Made by a program: the position numbers and the translations under genes
In this document: piece by piece, positions 20,253 through 27,736 of the stretch
Layout of the letters: every line of letters starts with the position of its first letter
How positions within the stretch are numbered: position 1 is the first letter of the stretch
Assembly: GCA_037200385.1 (NCBI GenBank)
Contig: JBBCGL010000001.1
Location: 1,054,001-1,118,000 of the forward strand
Direction: 5' to 3'
From: Rhizomicrobium sp.
GTDB taxonomy: Bacteria; Pseudomonadota; Alphaproteobacteria; Micropepsales; Micropepsaceae
DNA: 64,000 nucleotides
The notes under the pieces: generated by a model
Databases searched by the model: none
Told to the model about the DNA's origin: nothing
What the model saw: only the letters and a program-made list of their open reading frames with translations

Positions 20253-21173
20253 TTACTCGTCAGGAGGGTACTCCAATCCCATCTCTTTGTAATGCTCGCG
20301 CTGCTCGGCCCAGTCCTCGCGGACCTTCACGAACAGGAAGAGGTGCACGCGGCGCTCGAAGAGCTCTTCCATGTCCTTGCGGGCCATCTCGCCGATCAGC
20401 TTGATGGTCTGGCCGCCCTTGCCCAGCACGATCGCCTTCTGGCCCTCGCGCTGGACATAGATGATCTGATCGATCTTCACCGAGCCGTCCTTGCGCTCCT
20501 CCCATTTCTCGGATTCGACGGTCGAGGCATAGGGCAGCTCGTCGTGGAGGCGCAGATAGATTTTCTCGCGGGTGATCTCGGCGGCGAGGAGGCGCGAGGG
20601 GATGTCGGCGGCCTGGTCGGCGGGATAGAGCCAGGGACCCTCCGGCATCCGCTTGGCGACCCAGGCCATGAGATCGGCGACGCCGTCGCCCTTGAGGGCG
20701 GAGATCAGGAAGACCTCCTCGAAGACGCCTTCGGCGCTGAGCTGCTGGACCAGCGGCAGAAGGTCGGTGCGCTTCATGCCGTCGATCTTGTTGAGCGCGA
20801 GCGCGGCCTTCCGGTTGCCGGTCTTCAGCGCTTCGATGATGGCATGCGTGTCGTTGGCGGCATGGCCCCGGGGATTGGCGGTCAGCTCGGCGGCATCGAC
20901 CAGGAGCACGACGGCATCGGCATCCCCTGCCCCGGCCCAGGCGGCGTTGACCATGGCGCGGTCGAGGCGGCGGCGCGGCTTGAAGATGCCAGGCGTGTCG
21001 ACGAACACGATCTGGGTCTCGCCGGCCATCGCGACGCCGCGCACCGCCATGCGGGTGGTCTGCACCTTGGGGCTGACGATCGCGACCTTGGAACCGACCA
21101 GTGCGTTGACCAGCGTGGACTTGCCGGCATTGGGCGCGCCGATGATCGCGGCGAAACCCGCTTGCGTGGTCAT
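20253..21173 (-). CDS. era: GTPase Era
   Basis: Era (306 aa) is a GTPase that binds the 3' end of 16S rRNA during assembly of the 30S subunit. The G domain has GAPNAGKS (G1), DTPG (G3), NKID (G4) and SALKG (G5). A C-terminal KH RNA-binding domain contains IIYVQREGQKAIVLGKGGQT and then IKLIGEMARKDMEELFERRV. The ATG (21171-21173) overlaps the rnc stop by four bases (ATGA), so translation is coupled. The rnc-era pair is conserved throughout bacteria and joins rRNA processing with 30S maturation. The longer upstream open frame is shadow. Confidence 0.97.
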   Translation of the reverse strand: MTTQAGFAAIIGAPNAGKSTLVNALVGSKVAIVSPKVQTTRMAVRGVAMAGETQIVFVDTPGIFKPRRRLDRAMVNAAWAGAGDADAVVLLVDAAELTANPRGHAANDTHAIIEALKTGNRKAALALNKIDGMKRTDLLPLVQQLSAEGVFEEVFLISALKGDGVADLMAWVAKRMPEGPWLYPADQAADIPSRLLAAEITREKIYLRLHDELPYASTVESEKWEERKDGSVKIDQIIYVQREGQKAIVLGKGGQTIKLIGEMARKDMEELFERRVHLFLFVKVREDWAEQREHYKEMGLEYPPDE

Positions 21174-21907
21174 GCTTCGCGAACTTTCTCTAGCATCTTC
21201 TTGGCGGCATCCTGCTCGGCTTCGCGCTTGGAGCGGCCTTCGCCGGCGAGGGATTCGAAGCCGCCGAGGCGGACCTCGATGACGAAATGCGGCGCATGGT
21301 CCGGACCGTCGCGCTTGACCAGCGCATAGACCGGCGCGCCGGCATTGCCTTTGCGGGCCTGGGCCCATTCCTGCAGCATGGTCTTGGGATCGCGCATGTC
21401 GCTGCTCAGCGTCGCGAAGGTCCCGGTCCAGTAGCAGTCGATGAAGCGGCGCGCCGCGTCCATGCCGCCGTCCTGATAGAGCGCCGCGATGATGGCCTCG
21501 CAGGCGCCGGCGAGGATCGCGGCCTTGTTGCGGCCGCCGCTGCTCGATTCCGAATTGGCGAGGATGAGATGCGGCCCAAGCCCGGCGGCTTCGGCGGCCC
21601 GGGCGCAGGCGTCCTGGCGGACCAGCGCGTTGTATTTGAGCGCCAGCGCCCCTTCGGCATCGTCGGGATAGCGGGCATGCAGGGCTTCGGCGACGACCAG
21701 GCCGAGGACGCGGTCGCCGAGGAATTCCAGCCGCTCGTTGGAGATCACGGCATCGGCGCTGGAATGCGTCAGGGCGCGCTTCAAGAGGTCGCGGTCGGCG
21801 AAGCGATGGCCGAGACGCGCTTCGAGGTCAGTCGACGAAGGTGAACATCCGGCTGAAGCGGATGGCGCCCGGCCATGTCCAGGGCTCGTACCAGATTGCG
21901 CTGTCAT
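21170..21907 (-). CDS. rnc: Ribonuclease III
   Basis: RNase III (245 aa as called) cuts double-stranded RNA, including the rRNA precursor. The catalytic domain holds the signature NERLEFLGDRVLGLVVAEAL and, further on, RNKAAILAGACEAIIAALYQ with the metal-binding Glu. The double-stranded RNA-binding domain is at about 170-245, from DPKTMLQEWAQARKG to GRSKREAEQDAAKKMLEKV. Homology begins near LEARLGHRFADRDLLKRALT at residue 28. The only in-frame start upstream of that is the ATG at 21905-21907, which makes the gene overlap the end of lepB by 80 bases in another frame. The first 27 residues are unlike the family. Confidence 0.93.
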   Translation of the reverse strand: MTAQSGTSPGHGRAPSASAGCSPSSTDLEARLGHRFADRDLLKRALTHSSADAVISNERLEFLGDRVLGLVVAEALHARYPDDAEGALALKYNALVRQDACARAAEAAGLGPHLILANSESSSGGRNKAAILAGACEAIIAALYQDGGMDAARRFIDCYWTGTFATLSSDMRDPKTMLQEWAQARKGNAGAPVYALVKRDGPDHAPHFVIEVRLGGFESLAGEGRSKREAEQDAAKKMLEKVREA

Positions 21908-22697
21908 CGATGGAGAGGAATCGGAGTTCTGCCCGGCCTACGAGGTTTTCGGAGGGAACATAGCCCACATCGCCGCGGCTGTCGTCCGACTCGTCGCGGT
22001 TGTCGCCCATCATGAAATAGTGCCCGGCGGGCACCACGAACACGCCGGTGTCGTCGTATTCCGACGGGCCCTTGTCGAGCGTGAGATAGGTTTTACCGCC
22101 CGGCAAGGTCTCGCGGTATTGCGGCGTGCGCACCGCGAGGCCGAAGGCATCGGTCTCGACGAGATCGTCGACGCGCTGCTTGGGAACCGGCTTGCCGTTG
22201 AGCCAGAGCACGCCGTTCTTCATCTGGATGCGGTCGCCCGGCAGGCCGATCAGGCGCTTGATGTAATCGGTCGAGTTGTCGCCCGGGAACTTGAAGACCA
22301 CGACGTCGCCGCGATGCGGGATGCGCTCCAGCACCCGGCCCGGGCCGTTGAACAGGCTGCCGAGCGGCCAGCCGCCCTGCGGCCAGGAATAGCGGCTGTA
22401 GCCGTAGGAGAACTTCTCGACGAACACGAAATCGCCGACCAGCAGCGTGGCGCGCATCGAGCCCGACGGGATGTTGAAGGGCTGGAACAGGATGGTGCGG
22501 ATCACCAGCGCGATCAGCAGGGCGTAGAAGATCGTCTTGGCCAACTCGATCCAGGAATCGTAGGGACCGGCCGGTCCGGGCGCGGCTTCGGGCTCCGGCG
22601 GTTCGACGGCGGCGGGCGGTGCGACACGGGGGGCCGCGGGCGGGGCCGGCTCCTGGGTCAGCTCGTCGATGAGCTTTTCGGGGTCGTCGTCGGACAT
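21828..22697 (-). CDS. lepB: Signal peptidase I
   Basis: This inner-membrane serine protease (289 aa) removes signal peptides from exported proteins. A proline/alanine-rich cytoplasmic tail (1-45) precedes one membrane segment (about 52-70). Box B FNIPSGSM carries the nucleophile Ser80. Box D DYIKRLIGLPGDRI has the general base Lys147. Box E GDNRDESDDSRGDVGYV is complete. The ATG at 22695-22697 is followed by an acidic MSDDDPEKLIDEL. It is transcribed with rnc and era, an arrangement typical of alphaproteobacteria. The 3' end overlaps rnc by 80 bases. Confidence 0.96.
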   Translation of the reverse strand: MSDDDPEKLIDELTQEPAPPAAPRVAPPAAVEPPEPEAAPGPAGPYDSWIELAKTIFYALLIALVIRTILFQPFNIPSGSMRATLLVGDFVFVEKFSYGYSRYSWPQGGWPLGSLFNGPGRVLERIPHRGDVVVFKFPGDNSTDYIKRLIGLPGDRIQMKNGVLWLNGKPVPKQRVDDLVETDAFGLAVRTPQYRETLPGGKTYLTLDKGPSEYDDTGVFVVPAGHYFMMGDNRDESDDSRGDVGYVPSENLVGRAELRFLSIDDSAIWYEPWTWPGAIRFSRMFTFVD

Positions 22698-22752
22698 GGC
22701 GGGTCTTTTCTAGCGCGGAGGGCGGGACGTCAAGGCGGCGGCGGTGTCTTGC

Positions 22753-23154
22753 TTAAGGCGCCGGCACGGCCGAGATGATGACGATCGCCTGGGCCAGCGG
22801 GAAGTCGTCGGTGATGGTGAGGTCGATCTGGGCGGTGTGGCCGGGCGGCGTCAGCGCCTGCAGCCGCTTCAGGGCGCCGCCGGTGAGCGTCATGCTGGGC
22901 TTGCCGCCCGGCAGGTTCACCACGCCCATGTCGCGCCAGAAGACGCCGCGGCGCAGGCCGGTGCCGAGCGCCTTGGAGCAGGCTTCCTTGGCGGCGAAGC
23001 GCTTGGCATAGCTGGCGCTGCGCTGGGCCCGCTTGTCGGATTTCTCGCGCTCGAGCGGGGTGAAGATGCGGCCGAGGAAACGCTCGCCGAAGCGCGCGAT
23101 GGATTTGTCGATCCGCCGGATGTCGATGAGGTCGGAGCCGAGACCGATGATCAT
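22753..23154 (-). CDS. acpS: Holo-[acyl-carrier-protein] synthase
   Basis: AcpS (133 aa) transfers the 4'-phosphopantetheine arm from CoA to acyl carrier protein, which is needed for fatty-acid synthesis. The N-terminal [15 protein letters not shown] has the Mg-binding Asp. [20 protein letters not shown] contains the conserved Glu and Lys. The sequence [19 protein letters not shown] follows as in the family. The ATG overlaps the stop of the upstream membrane-protein gene by four bases, and lepB follows after 55 bases. The length matches AcpS, not the larger Sfp-type enzymes. Confidence 0.96.
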   Translation of the reverse strand: MIIGLGSDLIDIRRIDKSIARFGERFLGRIFTPLEREKSDKRAQRSASYAKRFAAKEACSKALGTGLRRGVFWRDMGVVNLPGGKPSMTLTGGALKRLQALTPPGHTAQIDLTITDDFPLAQAIVIISAVPAP

Positions 23155-23900
23155 GCCGCTGCTCCGCGCCGGATTCCGTTGAGGATCAGAATAGCGCCAG
23201 CGATCACCCAGAGAAGCCCGAAGATCGTCACGATGGCGCCGAGGCCGCGGGTGGCCGCGGCCGACAGGCCGATCACGAGCCGGGGATGGCGCTGCGCCAG
23301 CAGACCGGCGGAGCCGCCATTGTAGAGCGCGACCGCGTAGCGGTGGCCCGCTGCGGCGGTGAAGTGACCCAGCTCGTAGAACAGCGGCAAGCGGTCGGAA
23401 CCGTCCGACGGCTTGGCGCGGACCGTCCTGGGACGGGGCGCGGCGTCGGGCGCGAACAAAGCGGCCTGCCGCGCATGCCAAGCGCTCCAGTCGGTATGGC
23501 CCTGGGAAATCTTGGTGCTGCCGTCGCTGACGCTCCACGCGAGGTCGATCACCGGATCGGCATGCGGACAGAGCGCTTCGGCGCCCGGCCGTCCGGTCAG
23601 GCAATCGAAATCGGTGTCCGCCGCGTCGGTGTGATCGAAGACCAGCCAGGCCGAATACGGCCCCGGGATCGTCACCGCGAAGGGCGGTGTCTGGATCTGG
23701 CCGGCTTTGGCCAGCGCGAGCGGCATGGTGAGCGGCGTGGTGTGTTCCGGCGTGTAGCGCCATTCGAGCGCTGCGACCGCGCCGATGCCGATCACGGCGA
23801 AGAGGCCGCCGAGGATGAACAGGCCGCGGCGCGGCAGGGCACGGCCGGCGAAGAGCGCGAAGCCGAGCGCGGCGGCGGGGACGAGGAGCCAGGTCCACAT
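23151..23900 (-). CDS. Uncharacterised membrane protein between pdxJ and acpS
   Basis: I do not recognise this 249-aa protein. It has two N-terminal membrane segments (about 2-17 and 27-46) and one near the C-terminus (about 218-242). The middle part (about 55-205) is soluble, with single cysteines near [12 protein letters not shown], and looks like an extracytoplasmic domain. The sequence [20 protein letters not shown] is the best-kept-looking stretch. It starts two bases after the pdxJ stop and overlaps acpS by four bases, so it belongs to that operon and is translationally coupled. Confidence 0.75.
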   Translation of the reverse strand: MWTWLLVPAAALGFALFAGRALPRRGLFILGGLFAVIGIGAVAALEWRYTPEHTTPLTMPLALAKAGQIQTPPFAVTIPGPYSAWLVFDHTDAADTDFDCLTGRPGAEALCPHADPVIDLAWSVSDGSTKISQGHTDWSAWHARQAALFAPDAAPRPRTVRAKPSDGSDRLPLFYELGHFTAAAGHRYAVALYNGGSAGLLAQRHPRLVIGLSAAATRGLGAIVTIFGLLWVIAGAILILNGIRRGAAA

Positions 23901-23902
23901 GC

Positions 23903-24631
23903 TCAGCGCCGCGCCTCGTCCATCAGGCCGCGCATGCGGCGGATCGCGGCATCGAGCCCGATGAAGATCGCCTCGCCCACCAGGAAGTGACCGATGTTGA
24001 GCTCGCGGATCTGCGGGATGGCGGCGATGGGCTTGACGTTGTCATAGGTCAGGCCGTGGCCCGCGTGAATCTCGAGGCCGAGCGCGGCGCCATAGGCGGC
24101 GGCTTCGCGCAGGCGGTCGAGGATGCGCTCCTGCTCGGCGCCGGCGGCGTTGGCATAGGCGCCGGTGTGGAGTTCGACGACGGGGGCGCCCAGATCCTTC
24201 GCCGCATCGAGCTGCGCGCGGGATGGCTCGATGAACAGCGAGACGCGGATGCGCGCGGCGGCGAGGCTGCGGACCAGGGGCGCCAGATGGTTGTGCTGGC
24301 GCGCCGCGTCGAGGCCGCCCTCGGTCGTCACCTCCTCGCGCTTCTCCGGAACGATGCAGGCGGCGTGCGGCTTGGCATTGAGCGCGATGACATGCATCTC
24401 GTCGGTCGCGGCCATTTCGAGATTGAGCGGGATGGTCAGCTCCCGCGACAGCCGGCCGATGTCGTCGTCGGTGATGTGGCGGCGGTCTTCGCGCAGATGC
24501 GCGGTGATGCCGTCGGCGCCGGCGGCGGCCGCGGCGAGCGCCGCGCGGACGGGATCCGGATAGGCACTGCCCCGCGCCTGCCGCACGGTGGCGACATGAT
24601 CGATGTTCACACCCAGACGCAGATGGCTCAT
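23903..24631 (-). CDS. pdxJ: Pyridoxine 5'-phosphate synthase
   Basis: PdxJ (242 aa) condenses 1-deoxyxylulose 5-phosphate with 3-amino-2-oxopropyl phosphate to give pyridoxine 5'-phosphate, the last ring-forming step of vitamin B6 synthesis. The TIM-barrel protein begins [18 protein letters not shown], and [24 protein letters not shown] and the phosphate-binding [14 protein letters not shown] all match the family. INIGHFL-type [12 protein letters not shown] is at the C-terminus. It overlaps the preceding small basic gene by four bases. The large open frame that reads through to 25801 is only a frame extension. Confidence 0.97.
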   Translation of the reverse strand: MSHLRLGVNIDHVATVRQARGSAYPDPVRAALAAAAAGADGITAHLREDRRHITDDDIGRLSRELTIPLNLEMAATDEMHVIALNAKPHAACIVPEKREEVTTEGGLDAARQHNHLAPLVRSLAAARIRVSLFIEPSRAQLDAAKDLGAPVVELHTGAYANAAGAEQERILDRLREAAAYGAALGLEIHAGHGLTYDNVKPIAAIPQIRELNIGHFLVGEAIFIGLDAAIRRMRGLMDEARR

Positions 24632-24942
24632 GACAGATCCTTGTGGGCGCGCGCGGCGATGGCGCGCAGCTTGAGAAGAAGATAGCCGTGGCGGACGAGG
24701 GCGTGGACATAGCCGCGCAAAGCCCTGGCGCGGGCCGTATGGGCGCCGTGGGTCAGGGCGTTGGCGTTGCCGGGCTTCGCGCCGGGGCGGTTGCGTTTCT
24801 TCCTTTTGCGTCCAGTACTTACCACACTTTCGGCAATATAATTGTTTTGCTTGCGCGCGGCGTTGCGGCGGTGCCGGGGCTGTCGCAGATGCGCCGCGGC
24901 GATGGCGGGCGGGAAGGGAAAGGAGTCGCGGTCTGATCTCAT
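24628..24942 (-). CDS. Small basic protein with a G-A-K-P-G-N-x-N-A-x-x-H-G motif
   Basis: This 104-aa ORF ends in the four-base overlap with pdxJ (ATGA), which argues that it is translated. The motif [18 protein letters not shown] (about residues 52-69) resembles the G-A-P-x-G-N-x-N-A-x-x-H-G signature seen in many small proteins of unknown function in mobile or phage-related settings. A basic Arg/Lys patch (GRKRKKRNR) precedes it. The C-terminal part is a helix-like run ([20 protein letters not shown]). The true start may be nearer the motif, at one of two adjacent GTG codons at about 24819-24824, because the first 38 codons look weak and include an AT-rich patch (24825-24850). Confidence 0.5.
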   Translation of the reverse strand: MRSDRDSFPFPPAIAAAHLRQPRHRRNAARKQNNYIAESVVSTGRKRKKRNRPGAKPGNANALTHGAHTARARALRGYVHALVRHGYLLLKLRAIAARAHKDLS

Positions 24943-25083
24943 GCGCGAGAGTGTACGACGGTTTTGGCGGGCGGGGATAAGTTCGGATGCATATCGCGCA
25001 AACGCGCGGCGCAGGGCGGGGTTCGGCGGGCCGCTGCGCCGGCTTGTCCACGCAGGCTCTTGTCGTCTCCGGCCGAGCGCCGT

Positions 25084-25695
25084 TCAGAAACACTCCATGC
25101 GATTTCCCGGGCCCCGGATGGAGCGCAGGCGGCCGTCCTGCGCGGTCCAGTTCAGCTCGAATGTCTTGGTGCAGGCATAGCTGACCGACCAGCGGTAGAC
25201 GGCGCGATGCCCCGCGGGGTCGACCGTGAAGCCGTCGGCGCGCAACGAGACGATCATGTCGCGCTCGCGTATGCCCACCGGAAAGCGGTCGCGCAGCGCG
25301 AGGTCGGCGACCAAGTCGTAGAGACCCGCCACGTTGCGCCAGCGCGGCGGAGGATGGCCGGTGCCGCCGGCCATCACCAAGACCAGGAACGCCGCGAAGC
25401 TGAGGATGGCGACGGCGAAGCTCCCGAGCACGGCCACGAAGCGCACGCCGCCATGGACGCCGCGATCGAACAGGCCGAACGCCCAGGCCATGAACAGCGC
25501 GAAGACCGGGCAGGCCGCGAGGTCGAACAGCAGAACGCCGAACAGAAGAAGGCGCCCCGTCAGGATGTGCCAGAGCAGAAGCGCGACGAAGACCGTGGCG
25601 AACCACAGCGGCACGCGCCACCCGAGGCCGCGTGGACCGCCGGGCGGGAGATCGGCGGCGGAGGGCAGGCCGTTCGGCAGGGAATCCTGAAGCAT
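25084..25695 (-). CDS. Uncharacterised membrane protein
   Basis: This 203-aa protein is not recognised. GGAGGGG before the ATG (25693-25695) supports the start. The N-terminal part is Pro/Gly rich, then three hydrophobic segments follow ([18 protein letters not shown], a second at about 50-72, and [18 protein letters not shown]). A C-terminal region of about 80 residues without membrane segments ([40 protein letters not shown]) contains two Cys, one at the very end. It lies between the pdxJ unit and a family A repeat on the same strand. Confidence 0.65.
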   Translation of the reverse strand: MLQDSLPNGLPSAADLPPGGPRGLGWRVPLWFATVFVALLLWHILTGRLLLFGVLLFDLAACPVFALFMAWAFGLFDRGVHGGVRFVAVLGSFAVAILSFAAFLVLVMAGGTGHPPPRWRNVAGLYDLVADLALRDRFPVGIRERDMIVSLRADGFTVDPAGHRAVYRWSVSYACTKTFELNWTAQDGRLRSIRGPGNRMECF

Positions 25696-25800
25696 CGCGC
25701 GCGCCCCTCCAGCGGGTGGTGCCGTGGAAGGAGATGGGACGGCGGAAGGCGTAGCGCAAGAGGGCGATGGCCGGTGTCGCGGCTGGCGCAACGCACCACA

Positions 25801-25953
25801 CTTGTCATCCCCGGCCGAGCACTGCGTTAGCAGTGCGAGGGGAAGGGGACCCAGGTGCTAAGGCTACCCAGGTTTTGACGCCTGGGTCCCCGTACGCTGT
25901 CGCTACGGGGTCCCTTCGCGCTCGCTTCGCTCGCACTCAGCCGGGGATGACAG
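25801..25953. repeat. Family A palindromic repeat, copy 3
   Basis: The outer ends and the block GAGGGGAAGGGGACCCAGGTG match copies 1 and 2. The left inner hairpin is ACTGC-gtta-GCAGT. The right arm is altered: CCTGGGTCCCCGTACGC, then GGGGTCCCTTCGCGCTCGC, then GCCGGGGATGACAG, so it has a partial internal duplication. It lies between two co-directional genes. Confidence 0.82.
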
Positions 25954-25958
25954 CGTGG

Positions 25959-26390
25959 TTAAGCTGGCGCAGGCGGCGGCTTCACGTCGACGTTGTGATA
26001 GGCGGCGATCCACCATGTGCCGTCCTGCTTGACCAACACCTGCAGGAGCCTGGTGTGGAGCGCGCCGTCGGGGCTTTGGGTGCCGGGTGGGAGGGCCTTG
26101 AGGCCTGAGACCACGGCCTCGGTATCGACCACAGCCACGTCCGGGCGCAGGAAGCGCAGATGGGCGATGCGCTGGCGCAGGCTCGTGCCCTTGAAGACGG
26201 TCGCGAAGATGCGCGTGTGCTGGGTCTCGAAAGCGGCGTGGCCGGTGAAGACGGCACCGAAGATATTGGTAAAGACGCAATCGGTGAGCACCGCCTTCGA
26301 AAAGGCGGCGGCGTCGCCGCGCGTCCAGGCGTCGTCTTCGGCCTGGATCAACGCTTCTATGGCGGCGCGGTCGGACGGATCGTCGGACAT
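25959..26390 (-). CDS. SnoaL/SgcJ-like NTF2-fold protein
   Basis: This 143-aa protein fits the cone-shaped NTF2-like fold of the SgcJ/EcaC group. The helix AIEALIQAEDDAWTRGDAAA is followed by FSKAVLTDCVFTNIFGAVFT and the closing strands TRLLQVLVKQDGTWWIAAYH. Members include small ligand-binding proteins and a few enzymes, and the role here is not known. The ATG overlaps the pyrE stop by one base (TGATG), so it is translated with pyrE. Confidence 0.8.
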   Translation of the reverse strand: MSDDPSDRAAIEALIQAEDDAWTRGDAAAFSKAVLTDCVFTNIFGAVFTGHAAFETQHTRIFATVFKGTSLRQRIAHLRFLRPDVAVVDTEAVVSGLKALPPGTQSPDGALHTRLLQVLVKQDGTWWIAAYHNVDVKPPPAPA

Positions 26391-26974
26391 CAGGCCAGTC
26401 CCCTGCTCCCGGGCTTCACCGCGGGGATATTGCGCAAATGCGGCGGGAGCTTGTCGGCGTCCCAGGCGGGGACCTTCAGCGTGGTCAGCGCCACCAGCTT
26501 CACGCCGGTCTTGGCCTTGCCGTTGGAGCGGTCGATCAGGCAGGCCACCGCGACCGGCTTGCCGCCGGCGTGCCTGATCGCCTCGATGCATTCGCGGCTG
26601 GAGACGCCGGTGGAGATGATGTCCTCGACCACCAGCACGGGCTGGTTCTTGGTGAGCTGGAAATTGCGACGGAGCTGGAATTTTCCGTCGACCCGCTCGA
26701 CATACATCGCGGGCAGGCCGAGCTGGCGGCCCATCTCATAGCCCGGAACGATGCCGCCGACGGCGGGCGAGACGATGGCCGTGAAGGGCGTCTTCACCTC
26801 TTCGCGCACCTTGGCGGCCAGTGCCTTGCACAGCTTGGCGGTGCGCCTGGCGTCCTGGAAGACCAGCGCCTTCTGCAGGAACATGTCGGAGTGCAGGCCG
26901 GACGAGAGGATGAAATGGCCCTTGAGCAGGGCGCCGGCTTTCTCGAATTCGGAGAGGACTTGTTCGGGGGTCAT
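26390..26974 (-). CDS. pyrE: Orotate phosphoribosyltransferase
   Basis: PyrE (194 aa) converts orotate and PRPP to orotidine 5'-monophosphate in pyrimidine synthesis. The PRPP-binding loop PVLVVEDIISTGVSSRECIE is intact. HFILSSGLHSDMFLQKALVF is the N-terminal orotate region, and GPAIGGI is represented by SPAVGGIVPGYEMG. AGAAGAAG before the ATG at 26972-26974 makes this the best start. It is far from pyrB/pyrC' (47.6 kb) in this window. A SnoaL-like gene is coupled to its end. Confidence 0.95.
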   Translation of the reverse strand: MTPEQVLSEFEKAGALLKGHFILSSGLHSDMFLQKALVFQDARRTAKLCKALAAKVREEVKTPFTAIVSPAVGGIVPGYEMGRQLGLPAMYVERVDGKFQLRRNFQLTKNQPVLVVEDIISTGVSSRECIEAIRHAGGKPVAVACLIDRSNGKAKTGVKLVALTTLKVPAWDADKLPPHLRNIPAVKPGSRGLA

Positions 26975-27005
26975 GTTTCTTCTTCTAAATCCTGCCATTT
27001 CAAAA

Positions 27006-27130
27006 TGTCATGGCTCGCGAATGCGGGCCACCCAGTTGAGACCGGATCGGCTGCGACATTTGGAGCGCAACCCGCCTTGCGAGGACAGGATTTGTATCAC
27101 CTGGGTGGCCCGCATTCGCGGGCCATGACA
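27006..27130. repeat. Family B palindromic repeat, copy 2
   Basis: TGTCATGGCTCGCGAATGCG and CGCATTCGCGGGCCATGACA are the outer arms, with GGGCCACCCAG and CTGGGTGGCCC inside. The central part is about 65 bases and unlike that in copy 1. It lies between pyrE and a secreted-protein gene on the same strand. Confidence 0.85.
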
Positions 27131-27158
27131 CCGGAGAAACCCTCGCGCCAGCCCGCAG

Positions 27159-27656
27159 CTATCTCTCGTAGTAGTAATAGCAGGCGACCAGCGTCGTCGC
27201 ATCCTTCGGGTCGTCCTGCATCAGGGTGACGGTGCGCTTCTCCGAGATCTGGAGCTCGCAGCTCGTCATGCCCTCTTCCGTCGCGCAATGCGCCAGCGGC
27301 CTGCCGAGGTTTTGTTCGATGGCCTTGCGCGCCGCATCGAACGGCGCAGCGACGAGAACGGAGATGCCGACGCCCATGCCCACACTGTTGGGATAGAGCT
27401 GCAGGACCGGCAAGCCCGCGACCGTGCTGCGCGTCCTGGGCAGGACATAGGCGTCGTTGCCATGGGCCGCATAGCCGGCATGCAATTGCGCGGCGAAGCG
27501 CGGCAGGCGTGGATCGCCCGCCGTCTGCCAGTCGAGCCAGGAGTCCCGGCAGGTGACCATGCGCGTGAGGGCCGCATCGTCGGCCGCGGGCGAAGCGGCT
27601 GCGGCTGCGGATAGCAAAGCGAAGCCGAGGGCGCAGAGGATTCGATTGCGGGTCAT
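27159..27656 (-). CDS. Small secreted protein of unknown function
   Basis: This 165-aa protein has a Sec signal peptide (MTRNRILCALGFALLSAAAA, cleavage likely after ASPA). The mature part has three cysteines (MVTCRDSW, LAHCATEEGMTSCELQI), suggesting a disulfide in the periplasm. It ends in a tyrosine-rich ACYYYYER. I do not recognise a family. It lies directly after rsh on the same strand and before a family B repeat. Confidence 0.65.
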   Translation of the reverse strand: MTRNRILCALGFALLSAAAAASPAADDAALTRMVTCRDSWLDWQTAGDPRLPRFAAQLHAGYAAHGNDAYVLPRTRSTVAGLPVLQLYPNSVGMGVGISVLVAAPFDAARKAIEQNLGRPLAHCATEEGMTSCELQISEKRTVTLMQDDPKDATTLVACYYYYER

Positions 27657-27701
27657 GGCGCGATCCCCGGGGTGCAGTGACATTCTAGCATGGGATGGCA
27701 T

Positions 27702-27730
27702 CTCCCCACCTCGCCTCCGGGGAGGTGAAA
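27702..27730. repeat. Short family C hairpin after rsh
   Basis: TCCCCACCTC and GGGGAGGTGAAA flank a short loop. The GGGGAGGTGAAA end is the same as in the larger element at 46930-47074. It lies seven bases past the rsh stop codon and could aid termination. Confidence 0.55.
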
Positions 27731-27736
27731 CGGAGA

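Noticed and set aside
24632-25801. pdxJ as a 632-residue fusion protein
   Set aside because: The upstream part of the frame has no recognisable domain and covers two other genes. PdxJ of normal length starts at the ATG at 24631.
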